Assembly (NCBI GenBank): GCA_002434305.1
Contig: DJJU01000002.1
Location: 1-58,246 of the forward strand
From: Alicycliphilus sp. UBA6560
GTDB lineage: Bacteria; Pseudomonadota; Gammaproteobacteria; Burkholderiales; Burkholderiaceae_C
Direction: 5' to 3'
Length of the DNA: 58,246 nt
The notes below the pieces were generated by a model. It saw only the letters and a list, made by a program, of their open reading frames with translations. It was not told where the DNA came from and did not search any database. The translations under genes and the position numbers were made by a program. Below, one piece after another: positions 1-6,885 of this stretch; the first letter of the stretch is position 1, and the number at the start of each line of letters is the position of its first letter.

Positions 1-107
1 TAGGGAATCCGGGGCGATTCATAGAGACCACCTTCGAGTTCGCGAACCAATTCCAGGGTCCGCTGGCCGTGCCTAAGCGTTAAGCCAGTTTGCAAAGCGA
101 ATCGCAT
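1..107 (-). CDS. tnsB: Start of a TnsB-like transposase gene (partial, cut by window edge)
   Basis: An open frame begins at an ATG (107-105), overlaps the end of tnsA by 35 nt and stays open for 35 codons to the window edge. The peptide begins MRFALQTGLTLR and continues with an ELVREL segment, reading like a real protein N-terminus. A gene translationally coupled to and directly following tnsA is normally tnsB, the DDE transposase that joins the 3' ends of the element. No catalytic motif lies in the visible part, so the identity rests on position, overlap and N-terminal character. A later ATG at 22-20 in another frame was not chosen because it breaks this frame. Confidence 0.6.
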   Translation of the reverse strand, partial: MRFALQTGLTLRHGQRTLELVRELEGGLYESPRIP

Positions 108-774
108 GGCAGCCCTCCTCGTTGTACATGGTGGGCAGGCGAACGATCGCATCGTCGCCGATGTCCAAGTCCGGGCAGACCTGCAATTGCTGGTGGCTGA
201 CCATGTGCAAGAGGGTCGCCTTCTGAACACCAAGGCCAAGAATGACTTGGATCGGCAGACCAGCTGCAACGCAGCGCAGCGCGCCGAGGACAAGCTCTTG
301 CTCTGAATCTGGGTATCGACCCTTGGCATACCGACGGATCTGCTGTGCGCGCTGTGCACGGCTGTCGCGACGGAGCATCTTGTCGTGCGCGACGATCAGT
401 TTGATTGAGTGCGAGGCAAGCTTGGCCTCGGCTTGTGCTAGTTTCTCGGCGAAGCCATCCAACTTGGACATGGGTTTCACCTCTACGACGACCTTTGAGC
501 CGTCCTTGAACTGGACAAGGAAGTCAGGGGTGTAGCGGCCGGCTCCCAGTTCCAGCTGAAAGGGCTGATGCGTAATGGTCTTGAGCTGGGCAAATGCGAG
601 CGCGACATAGACGAAGTCGCGCTCGAGCGAGCTGTCTGCCTCAATGACAGCCTGCTGCAGATGAGGCAAATGGATGGCGCGAACTGTGTGCCCCGGGGAT
701 CGGGTTACGACCTTCCGGGTAGATGAGGCCACGCCACTTGCATTGAGTGCGGCGTGCGAGGTCTTTCTTGACAT
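73..774 (-). CDS. tnsA: TnsA-like heteromeric transposase endonuclease subunit
   Basis: The 233-aa product carries the TnsA N-terminal endonuclease fold: E51 in SSLERDF, D84 in YTPDF, and E98-x-K100 in VEVKP, the usual acidic/lysine catalytic set of restriction-enzyme-like nucleases. In Tn7, TnsA cuts the 5' ends of the transposon while TnsB joins the 3' ends. A GTG ten codons upstream (804) would extend the frame, but the ATG at 774 is preceded by AGGAGT at good spacing. Downstream it overlaps the tnsB-like start. A perfect palindrome lies about 30 nt upstream. A stand-alone TnsA-domain nuclease is possible but less likely beside transposon-end repeats. Confidence 0.85.
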   Translation of the reverse strand: MSRKTSHAALNASGVASSTRKVVTRSPGHTVRAIHLPHLQQAVIEADSSLERDFVYVALAFAQLKTITHQPFQLELGAGRYTPDFLVQFKDGSKVVVEVKPMSKLDGFAEKLAQAEAKLASHSIKLIVAHDKMLRRDSRAQRAQQIRRYAKGRYPDSEQELVLGALRCVAAGLPIQVILGLGVQKATLLHMVSHQQLQVCPDLDIGDDAIVRLPTMYNEEGCHAIRFANWLNA

Positions 775-803
775 AGGTACTCCTGTAGGGGTGAGGCAGG
801 CCA

Positions 804-829
804 CGCGCGTAACAAAAAAGTTACGCGCG
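804..829. promoter_or_regulatory. Perfect 10-bp inverted repeat in front of tnsA (likely operator)
   Basis: CGCGCGTAAC at 804-813 and GTTACGCGCG at 820-829 flank a loop of six A. It lies 30 nt upstream of the tnsA ATG. There is no T-run typical of a terminator in the tnsA direction beyond the loop itself, so an operator for a transposon regulator is the better reading. The regulator could be the small protein encoded at 1008-1271; this link is inference. Confidence 0.5.
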
Positions 830-1007
830 CAGCTTGACGTCGCCGCGGCCTCAGGAGTAAATTTGAGCTAAGGGGCCTGAATCCTTAGGTGGCTACTGCT
901 GCTGCCGGCGACGCCGACTATTCGAAGGGATGGTCGGCTTTTCGTTTTTTTGGGGTGTTTTTCTCCTCTGCGACTGTGACTGGAATGTGCTCGTCAAGCG
1001 GGCACAG

Positions 1008-1271
1008 CTACTGTTGATCACTGGTACCTGGCTTGAGCCGCAGGGCAACGGCGATCTGGTGCGACTGGCCTCGCAGACATTTGCGTTTTCCCGCCAGAAC
1101 CATTCTTGTCAGTTCCTTGCTGAAACCGTGTTGCCGGGCCCAGTCAGCGATGGTGGTCCCCGCCGCCACGAAGGCAGCTTTGGCTTCCGCCTCTGTCCTG
1201 AGCCCACTTTCTGGTGTTACGGAAGACGGCTGACCAGCTAGTTGCTTGTTCACTTGCATAGCCTGAAGCAT
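1008..1271 (-). CDS. BcepMu gp16-family small DNA-binding protein
   Basis: The 87-aa protein has the pattern of the BcepMu gp16 phage-associated family: a WARQHGFSKELTRMVLAGKR stretch followed by RGQSHQIAVALRL, a predicted helix-turn-helix. Family members accompany Mu-like phages and other DDE-transposase elements and are thought to regulate early genes. It lies upstream of tnsA on the same strand and may act at the palindrome 804-829. The first ATG (1271) and a second one four codons later are both possible; neither has a strong Shine-Dalgarno. The molecular role is not established from sequence. Confidence 0.7.
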   Translation of the reverse strand: MLQAMQVNKQLAGQPSSVTPESGLRTEAEAKAAFVAAGTTIADWARQHGFSKELTRMVLAGKRKCLRGQSHQIAVALRLKPGTSDQQ

Positions 1272-1353
1272 GAATGCGGGGGGGTACAGCTAATTGGCTG
1301 GATTGTTCTTTTTTGTTCTGTCACTGCCTAGTCCGCACGAAAATCACGTCGCT

Positions 1354-2172
1354 ATGAATTTCTCGACGTGTCCGCCCAGTGATGACCAAGCGATGGATCC
1401 AGCTTCGCAGCGCCGATCAAGGGGGCGACCCAAGCGGTCAACGCTCGAATCGCTTCGCGTAGCGCTAGCGTTCAATGTGCTTAAGCAGGAAAGCGGCCTC
1501 TCCTGGGTGCAGCTGGAGCGCGCCTACATCCAAGACACCAATCCAGTACGCTTCCTGACGATGGTTCGAAAACCAGATGCTTTTCTACGCTATGCGAGAG
1601 GGGGGCAGGTGCCGAAGGGGGTGGGGCACGAAGGCAGCCCAGTTAGTTGGGCTGCCGCACGCTATCCCATTTTTAGCCGCTGGCATGCCTCGCCATTCTT
1701 TGACGCGTTACTGCTCAATGAAGAGAGGGAAACACTGATCCAGTTCACCCGCGGGCTATGGGCGCAAAGAAGCATACGTGATGAAATCATCTATAAAACG
1801 ATGCGGAAACCAGCCCTTGCAGTGAGGCTGCGGTTTCATGTCCCGATCTGGAGCTCGCCCAGGTGTGTTGTTACCCTCAGGCAGGTCGTTGACCTGGATG
1901 CTCTTTGCCTGATTCTGATTGCATTGAAAGCCAATTTAGGGCGCCCCGATGAACGTCAATGCTTGCTTATCTGTGCAGAGTGGCTGCAGAGTTGGTTCGA
2001 ACAGTCTCAGCCGCACGAGCAGCTGAAGAAGATGATGCTGCAGGTGCTAGCCGCGCATGTACCCGCCTTGGCACGGTTATTCGCTGACCCATCACCATGG
2101 GACACACTCAAGGTGGATCTGGCAGATCCGTGCTTCCATTCCCGCTGGCCTGAAGAGCTCACCAGACCATAG
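1354..2172 (+). CDS. Hypothetical protein, transposon cargo
   Basis: I do not recognise this 272-aa protein. The N-terminus is polar and contains RRSRGRPKRST, an AT-hook-like basic patch that could contact DNA. The rest is a mixed alpha/beta sequence rich in Trp, Arg and Leu with no catalytic motif that I can name and no membrane segment. The frame is open from a TTG at 1294, but the ATG at 1354 gives a more natural start; 1390 is a further option. It is divergent from the gp16-like gene and lies in the low-GC transposon segment, so it is probably accessory cargo. Confidence 0.55.
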   Translation: MNFSTCPPSDDQAMDPASQRRSRGRPKRSTLESLRVALAFNVLKQESGLSWVQLERAYIQDTNPVRFLTMVRKPDAFLRYARGGQVPKGVGHEGSPVSWAAARYPIFSRWHASPFFDALLLNEERETLIQFTRGLWAQRSIRDEIIYKTMRKPALAVRLRFHVPIWSSPRCVVTLRQVVDLDALCLILIALKANLGRPDERQCLLICAEWLQSWFEQSQPHEQLKKMMLQVLAAHVPALARLFADPSPWDTLKVDLADPCFHSRWPEELTRP

Positions 2173-2247
2173 CACTTCGATCAGGCGCCTGTGGCTACGG
2201 TATCCAGCGAGGCATGATTACTGAGGCACCTTTCTGCACAGGCTATA

Positions 2248-2781
2248 TCAGAGCTTGGCCTTCTCCTCCGAACGCTTTTGCCGATCCTGGTTTTTCACCC
2301 CGTCCTGCCACGCCTTGACGAAAACCGGCGTCATGTAGCTGAGCTCCATCTGGAAACCCATGTGAGGCGCACTGATGTCGATGATGGCATCTGGAGCGCT
2401 GAACTGCGCGTACTGGTCCCCGACGAAAGGACGTGCTTGCTTGACCAGCTTGTACTTGCTGGCCAGCAGATTGAAGATGTCTTCGAATCGAGTCTTGCCC
2501 ATGGTCATCAACACGCAGGCTAGCTTGCCTGAAGCGTCGAAGATGTACTGAACCGACTGCAGGCCTTCGATGCCGTAGTTGCCTTGCTGGACAAGCAGGG
2601 ATTGCCCTTTGGTCCAACTGTTGATGCCGGCATCCTGCACCTTGCCAGCGGCAGATGCGATCTTGCGCACCTGCTCAACCGTAGACACCCCCACTTCGAC
2701 ATCAAGGACTTTGACGCCAGCTTGGGCGCAGACCCATAGCAGGCTTGCGACGACAAAGACCAGACAGCGCTTGACGGACAT
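2248..2781 (-). CDS. Exported protein of unknown function
   Basis: The 177-aa product starts MSVKRCLVFVVASLLWVCAQA, a clear Sec signal peptide with cleavage likely after AQA. The mature part is about 156 residues with VLDVEVGVSTVEQVRKI near its start and a charged Lys/Arg/Glu-rich tail. A start-proximal segment of the type 'G.s..evr...g' also occurs in periplasmic proteins that track ligand or lipid, but I cannot assign a family. The ATG has a good GGGAGG ribosome-binding site. It is divergent from the XRE regulator at 2860, which may control it. Confidence 0.7.
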   Translation of the reverse strand: MSVKRCLVFVVASLLWVCAQAGVKVLDVEVGVSTVEQVRKIASAAGKVQDAGINSWTKGQSLLVQQGNYGIEGLQSVQYIFDASGKLACVLMTMGKTRFEDIFNLLASKYKLVKQARPFVGDQYAQFSAPDAIIDISAPHMGFQMELSYMTPVFVKAWQDGVKNQDRQKRSEEKAKL

Positions 2782-2859
2782 GGACCCTCCCTAGTTATCA
2801 AGGTGATTGCGCATAATTATGCGTGGCTTTTGATGATACATCAGCTGATCCTCAAGCCT

Positions 2860-3159
2860 ATGTCGGGCGAGCCGAAGATCAGCAAAGGAAGGCCTTTCGG
2901 CTCACGCAGTTTCGAGCCCAAGTCCGTGCTCGCCTTCGGTCAGGTCGTGCGAGAACTGCGTCTAGTGGCGGGTGTATCGCAGGAGGATTTGGCCCATCGC
3001 TCCAGCCTGGAACGTGCGCATGTGGGGCGAATCGAGCGCGGGGAGAATCAGCCGACGCTGTGGGTGATTCTCAAATTGGCCGAAGGATTGGGCGTGACGC
3101 CTGGCGTGTTGTTGGACCAGACGGTGGGGAAGATGCGGAACGCCGATAGAGCTGCTTAG
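2860..3159 (+). CDS. XRE-family HTH transcriptional regulator
   Basis: The protein is a compact Cro/C1-type helix-turn-helix: FGQVVRELRLVAGVSQEDLA, then RAHVGRIERGENQPTL and LAEGLGVTPGVLL. It is 99 aa from the ATG at 2860; GTG 2803 and ATG 2833 are in-frame alternatives and none has a strong ribosome-binding site. There is no sensor domain, so it would act as a small DNA-binding repressor. It is divergent from the exported protein gene at 2248-2781 with about 80 bp between them, a typical layout for a local regulator. Similar genes are common on mobile elements. Confidence 0.75.
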   Translation: MSGEPKISKGRPFGSRSFEPKSVLAFGQVVRELRLVAGVSQEDLAHRSSLERAHVGRIERGENQPTLWVILKLAEGLGVTPGVLLDQTVGKMRNADRAA

Positions 3160-3268
3160 CCGACCCGCTCAATCCTTCCTTGAGTGCAGTTGTCTCGTCT
3201 GATCATGTAAGCGTCGTAGCACGCGAACCGACTGATCGCTGAAAGACAGCCCTTCTGCTGAAAGGTAT

Positions 3269-3640
3269 TCAGCGGCGCAAATCACCTTCACGCAATGGCC
3301 AGCCCAGCTGCTCAGCTGTTTTGAGCATGATCCATATGCTTTGTTCGGCCGTGCACCATTTCTTGTTCAAGAGGCCCTGAAAAACGGCCTTCGCAGTGGC
3401 GCGCTGATCGCCTCCGAATTCGGCCAGTTTGCGCTGGCAGTACGGAGCCAATTGTGTGACCAGGTCATCGCACACCTCGAAAGCCGCAAGTACCTCAGAG
3501 GGTGACGTTCCCGGGGCGTAAAACTTCCCATCCTCCTGCACCAGGCTCAGCTTGGGTTGCGCACCACCTACCGCAGAAATCGTCGGCGTGATGGGAAAGT
3601 CATGTGGTATCTGCGGGTAGTCGGCACGATCGATGGGCAT
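3269..3640 (-). CDS. Unknown 123-aa protein paired with an antitoxin-like gene
   Basis: The product is a soluble 123-aa protein. Its N-terminal part contains VGGAQPKLSLV, which weakly resembles the Gly-x-Gln-x-Lys strand of HipA-type kinases, but the rest of a kinase is absent. It lacks the Arg/Glu/Ser arrangement and length of RES-domain toxins that normally follow MbcA/ParS/Xre antitoxins. It starts 45 nt after the antitoxin-like gene with a strong AAAGGAG ribosome-binding site, so the two are probably co-transcribed. Function is unknown; a toxin or accessory role is only suggested by position. Confidence 0.65.
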   Translation of the reverse strand: MPIDRADYPQIPHDFPITPTISAVGGAQPKLSLVQEDGKFYAPGTSPSEVLAAFEVCDDLVTQLAPYCQRKLAEFGGDQRATAKAVFQGLLNKKWCTAEQSIWIMLKTAEQLGWPLREGDLRR

Positions 3641-3685
3641 GTCCGTCGCTCCTTTGCGATGTTTCCAACATACGTTGCCTTGCTC

Positions 3686-4219
3686 TCAGGCATACGCGCC
3701 ACTATGTGCTTGCGCCAACAACTGTGCGACCATCGCCTGGCCTTCTGCCGTGTCCATGAATTCGGCGGGTGTGCGCCCACCCAGAGCGGGCAGCACTTGC
3801 TCCAACCAGCCTGCCAACCATGCAGCCGCATCGAATGGCTCAGGCTCTCCTGATTCATGGACCATGAGCTGTACCTGTCCAATCATCCGAACCAAGCCCA
3901 GCACTCGGGAGGACTCGGACGTCGTCAGGGACCGCTGTTGCGCAACCTTGCGTTGCACACTGGCCTGCGAGAGGCCCAACGTGTCCGTCAATCGTTTTGG
4001 TGGAATGCGCATGTGCTCCGCCAGCTGGGCAATCACCTCAGCAGGAATGCCCAGCTTGACCATCTCCACCAAATCGAAGAGCGGCGTCTTATAGGCATCG
4101 ACAAAGAGGCGCTCGTGCTGAGACGGCGAGCGGCCAGATGAGCGTAGCGAGGTGGGCCATGCAAACACCGCCATCGGATAACGGCTCGCTCGGCTATTGG
4201 AAGGGTTTCGCTTGGCCAT
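3686..4219 (-). CDS. MbcA/ParS/Xre-type antitoxin-like protein
   Basis: The C-terminal half has the Xre-MbcA-ParS layout. A helical region with a helix-turn-helix (MRIPPKRLTDTLGLSQASVQ) is followed by the toxin-binding DUF2384-like tail GRTPAEFMDTAEGQAMVAQL ending near SGAYA. In known systems this protein neutralises a RES-domain toxin that degrades NAD and represses its own operon. The ATG at 4219 follows AAGGG at fair spacing; the frame is open upstream to 4327. At 177 aa it is of usual length. The gene that follows (3269-3640) is not a RES protein, so either the partner is atypical or the antitoxin is an orphan. Confidence 0.75.
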   Translation of the reverse strand: MAKRNPSNSRASRYPMAVFAWPTSLRSSGRSPSQHERLFVDAYKTPLFDLVEMVKLGIPAEVIAQLAEHMRIPPKRLTDTLGLSQASVQRKVAQQRSLTTSESSRVLGLVRMIGQVQLMVHESGEPEPFDAAAWLAGWLEQVLPALGGRTPAEFMDTAEGQAMVAQLLAQAHSGAYA

Positions 4220-4479
4220 TCCGATGACCCTTAGGGAGGATGTGGCCTGCATCATGCGTCCATCAAAGTCCCATTCTTGCGTATGACTCGTAGCCTCGGC
4301 AAGCCTTTGCTCCGCTACTTTGAGCAACTGCAGGTTGAAGATCCGGCTTGGCTATTTTTTGGCAAGGATGCCACCTATAGATTGCTGCCGTGGGCTGGCA
4401 GGCCATCCTGTCGGTAGGGGGCATGGAGTCGCTACCCCAGAGAACTGCGTGCGCCGTGAGGAGTCGAGGGGCAAGCCTT

Positions 4480-5055
4480 TCATGCGGCCGCACATTGCTG
4501 CAGCTTGTACCGTAGCTCACGCCGGACTTCAGGGTCGGACAGTCCGGTGGTGCCCTCGCAAGCTACCAAGTTACCGATGGCATCCTGGGGCCAGTACTCA
4601 ATGTCATCGTCCAGGGCGACCCAGTGGCGCGGCTTTCTGCGCTGCACGTCGGCCAGGATCTGCATGCCACGCGGGGTGCTGCGGAACGATGCCAGGCTCC
4701 ACGGATCGGCCCCATGGACACGCTTGTGGTACGTGCCTCCGATGAATCGCGCTCGCAGTTGCTCGGGCAGGCGCTGGAGCGTCTTGGCATAGCCGGGGCG
4801 GATACACCAAGTGCTGCTGAGCACCAGAGCCACAGAAGGGTGCGGGGCTAGTTCCTCTTCCAGGATAGGAAGCCACTCGAACAGCGCATGGTCTGTGGCC
4901 TTGTAGGGGCTCATGTAGATGCCGTGGCGGGGGTGCCAGAGCACGGCCTCGTGGTGAACCACGCCATCGAGGTCAAGGTACAGAACTACATCAGCGCTGC
5001 GAGGAGCGGAGGCCGGGATGTAGGGGGAAAGGGGGCCTGCGGGCGTGGTCGCCAT
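4480..5055 (-). CDS. HAD-like domain protein
   Basis: The 191-aa protein shows HAD-superfamily motifs. Motif I is VLYLDLDGVVHHEAV with the two Asp residues, a motif-II-like LVLSSTWC follows, and a late acidic WVALDDDIEYW could provide motif IV. This matches small HAD-like phosphatase domains often found on plasmids and genomic islands. A TTG six codons upstream (5073) is possible, but the ATG at 5055 is preferred. It is the last gene before the transposon end. Substrate and role are unknown; most such enzymes hydrolyse phosphate esters. Confidence 0.65.
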   Translation of the reverse strand: MATTPAGPLSPYIPASAPRSADVVLYLDLDGVVHHEAVLWHPRHGIYMSPYKATDHALFEWLPILEEELAPHPSVALVLSSTWCIRPGYAKTLQRLPEQLRARFIGGTYHKRVHGADPWSLASFRSTPRGMQILADVQRRKPRHWVALDDDIEYWPQDAIGNLVACEGTTGLSDPEVRRELRYKLQQCAAA

Positions 5056-5135
5056 GAGGGTATTTTCCGGCAACCGGCGGGACTCAGCATCTTGTGGAGT
5101 GACGTCGGAGGTCGTTTGGGCGATCTTCTACGAGA

Positions 5136-5270
5136 AATACAAGACTCAGTGAAAAAATCTTAGGAAAGTACAACACTCAGCGAAAAATCAGTACAAAGAT
5201 GCGCCCCTCAAGTCGATCTAGGTAGTTGATTTTGCTAGTTGGCTAGTACAACGCTCAGTGCACATCGACA
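5136..5270. repeat. Transposon end: three TnsB-site-like repeats
   Basis: Three copies of a sequence close to AGTACAACRCTCAGYG occur at 5136-5159, 5167-5189 and 5245-5270. The inner two share an A-rich GAAAAATC tail, and a partial match follows the middle copy at 5190. The outer copy runs into CACATCGACA, giving a terminal 5'-TGTCGATG on the other strand. Multiple spaced repeats of about 20 bp with one at the tip are the signature of TnsB-bound ends in Tn7-type and Tn402-type transposons. Confidence 0.65.
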
Positions 5271-5304
5271 GCTGTCCGGTGTCCTGCCCGTTTATTCTTG
5301 TTCT

Positions 5305-5350
5305 TTTTGGCCTCCAGCGCTTATCAGGAAAGCGCAGGCAGCTATCAATT
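5305..5350 (-). repeat. Dispersed palindromic repeat, copy 1 (reverse)
   Basis: Contains GGCCTCCAGCGCTTAT and GCAGCTATCAA in reverse orientation relative to the family consensus. It sits between the transposon end and cutA and contributes part of the cutA leader. Confidence 0.7.
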
Positions 5351-5367
5351 TTGATGAGGAAAACCCC

Positions 5368-5694
5368 ATGGCCGGCGACGAAGCCACCATCGCCATCGTG
5401 ACCACCACAGTCCCCAGCCAGGCCGACGCCCGCCGCCTGGCCGCGGCCGCCGTGCAGCAGCGCCTGGCGGCCTGCGTGCAGGTGGAGGCGATCGTCTCGC
5501 ACTACGCCTGGCAGGGCAGCCAGTGCGAGGACGCCGAGTTGTGCCTGGTCTGCAAGACGCTGCCGGCGGCGGCCCCGGCGCTGCGCGCCTGGCTGCGCTC
5601 GCAGCACCCCTATGAGGTGCCGCAGCTGCTCACGCACACCGTGCAGGCTGAGGCCGACTACGCGCAGTGGATGGCGCAGCAGGTGGACGGGTAG
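5368..5694 (+). CDS. cutA: Divalent-cation tolerance protein CutA
   Basis: At 108 aa this has the usual CutA length and landmarks: VTTTVPSQADA at the start, RLAACVQV, SHYAWQG, LVCKT and HPYEVPQLL, with YAQWM near the C-terminus. CutA is a small trimeric cytoplasmic protein with a ferredoxin-like fold, linked to copper and divalent-metal tolerance. The ATG at 5368 follows TGAGGA; the frame is open upstream to 5239, but that extension is repeat and transposon-end sequence. It is the first core gene after the transposon and converges on ftsY with a gap of only 19 bp. Confidence 0.93.
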   Translation: MAGDEATIAIVTTTVPSQADARRLAAAAVQQRLAACVQVEAIVSHYAWQGSQCEDAELCLVCKTLPAAAPALRAWLRSQHPYEVPQLLTHTVQAEADYAQWMAQQVDG

Positions 5695-5713
5695 GGCGGC
5701 GGCGTCCCAGGCC

Positions 5714-6856
5714 TCAGGCCAGCAGCGCCTGCGCGAATTCGCGGGCGTTGAAGGTTTCCAGGTCTTCCACGCGCTCGCCCACGCCGATGAAGTAGACGGG
5801 CACGGGACGTTCCTGCGCAATTGCCGCCAGCACGCCGCCCTTGGCCGTGCCGTCCAGCTTGGTGACGATCAGGCCCGTGAGCTGCAGCGCGTCGTCGAAG
5901 GCGCGCACCTGGGTCAGAGCGTTCTGGCCGGTGTTGCCGTCAATGACCAGCAGCACCTCGTGCGGCGCGCCGGCGTCGGCCTTGGTGATCACGCGGCGGA
6001 TCTTCTGCAGCTCCTGCATCAGGTGCAGCTGCGTGGGTAGCCTGCCGGCGGTGTCCACCAGCACCACGTCCTTGCCGCGGGCGCGGCCGGCGCTCACGGC
6101 GTCGAAGCTGACGGCCGCCGGATCGCCCCCTTCCTGGCTGACGATCTCCACCGTATTGCGCGTGGCCCACACGCCCAGCTGCTCGCGCGCCGCGGCGCGG
6201 AAGGTGTCGGCCGCGGCCAGCAGCACGCTCTGGCCGTGGTCGGCCAAGTGCTTGGTCAGCTTGCCGATGGAGGTGGTCTTGCCCGCGCCGTTCACGCCGG
6301 CAACCATGACCACGGTGGGCGTGTGCTCGCCGATGATCAGGGGCTTTTCCAGCGGGCGCAGCAGGTCGGCCAGGGCGTCGGCCAGCAGCGCCTTGACGGC
6401 GGCGGGTTCGGTGGTCTTGGTTTCCTTCACCCGGCGCTTGAGGTCTTCCAGCAAGTGCTGCGTGGCCTTGACGCCAGTGTCGGCCATCAGCAGGGCTTCC
6501 TCCAGCTCCTCGTACAGCGCGTCGTTGATCTGCGTGCCGGTGAAGACGGTGGTGATGCTGGTGCCAGTCTTCTTCAACCCGGTCTTCAGGCGCTCCACCC
6601 AGTGCTGGCGCGCAGTGCCTGCGGGCAAGGGCTTGTCCACGGGCTCGGCCACGGCCGGCGGGGCGCTCGGGGCGCCGGCGCCAAACGACTTGCGCAGCCA
6701 AGCCATGGCGCCGCCGCTCTCAGGCTCAGCAGGCGCAGCAGGCGCTGCTGGCGCGATAGGCGCCGCTTCAGGAACAGGTGCGGCGGCCGGGGCGGGCGGC
6801 GGGGGCGCCTCGGCGGGGGTGACGGGGGGTGTTTTTTTCTTGAAGAAGCTGAACAT
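5714..6856 (-). CDS. ftsY: Signal recognition particle receptor FtsY
   Basis: FtsY docks the SRP-ribosome complex at the inner membrane and hydrolyses GTP together with Ffh. The 380-aa product has an acidic/Pro-Ala-rich N-terminal A region (to about residue 85), an N helical bundle, and a C-terminal G domain. The G domain shows GVNGAGKTTSIGKL (P-loop), DTAGRLPTQ and TKLDGTAKGG, all diagnostic of the SRP GTPases. The low-complexity N-terminus is typical of beta-proteobacterial FtsY. It is divergent from the M16 peptidase gene with 29 bp between start codons, so their promoters must be close together or overlap the coding regions. Confidence 0.96.
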   Translation of the reverse strand: MFSFFKKKTPPVTPAEAPPPPAPAAAPVPEAAPIAPAAPAAPAEPESGGAMAWLRKSFGAGAPSAPPAVAEPVDKPLPAGTARQHWVERLKTGLKKTGTSITTVFTGTQINDALYEELEEALLMADTGVKATQHLLEDLKRRVKETKTTEPAAVKALLADALADLLRPLEKPLIIGEHTPTVVMVAGVNGAGKTTSIGKLTKHLADHGQSVLLAAADTFRAAAREQLGVWATRNTVEIVSQEGGDPAAVSFDAVSAGRARGKDVVLVDTAGRLPTQLHLMQELQKIRRVITKADAGAPHEVLLVIDGNTGQNALTQVRAFDDALQLTGLIVTKLDGTAKGGVLAAIAQERPVPVYFIGVGERVEDLETFNAREFAQALLA

Positions 6857-6885
6857 TGGCGGGTTCTTAGAATCGCAGCCATTCT

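Larger units (their letters stand above)
1..5270. mobile_element. Right part of a Tn7-like transposon (left end outside window)
   Basis: A tnsB-type gene start and a tnsA gene run leftward out of the window. At 5136-5270 three spaced copies of one repeat end in a terminal ACA, as expected for a TGT...ACA Tn7-family end. Base composition is visibly lower in GC and codon use less biased than in the flanking core genes that begin with cutA at 5368. Between tnsA and the end lie small regulators and unknown genes typical of cargo. The exact terminus at 5270 and the 5-bp target duplication (would be GCTGT at 5271-5275) are inferred, because the other end cannot be seen. Confidence 0.7.

Noticed and set aside
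926..960. Terminator near 926-960 (GCCGAC/GTCGGC followed by T-rich sequence)
   Set aside because: The stem is only six pairs with a 14-nt loop, and no plus-strand gene ends nearby.
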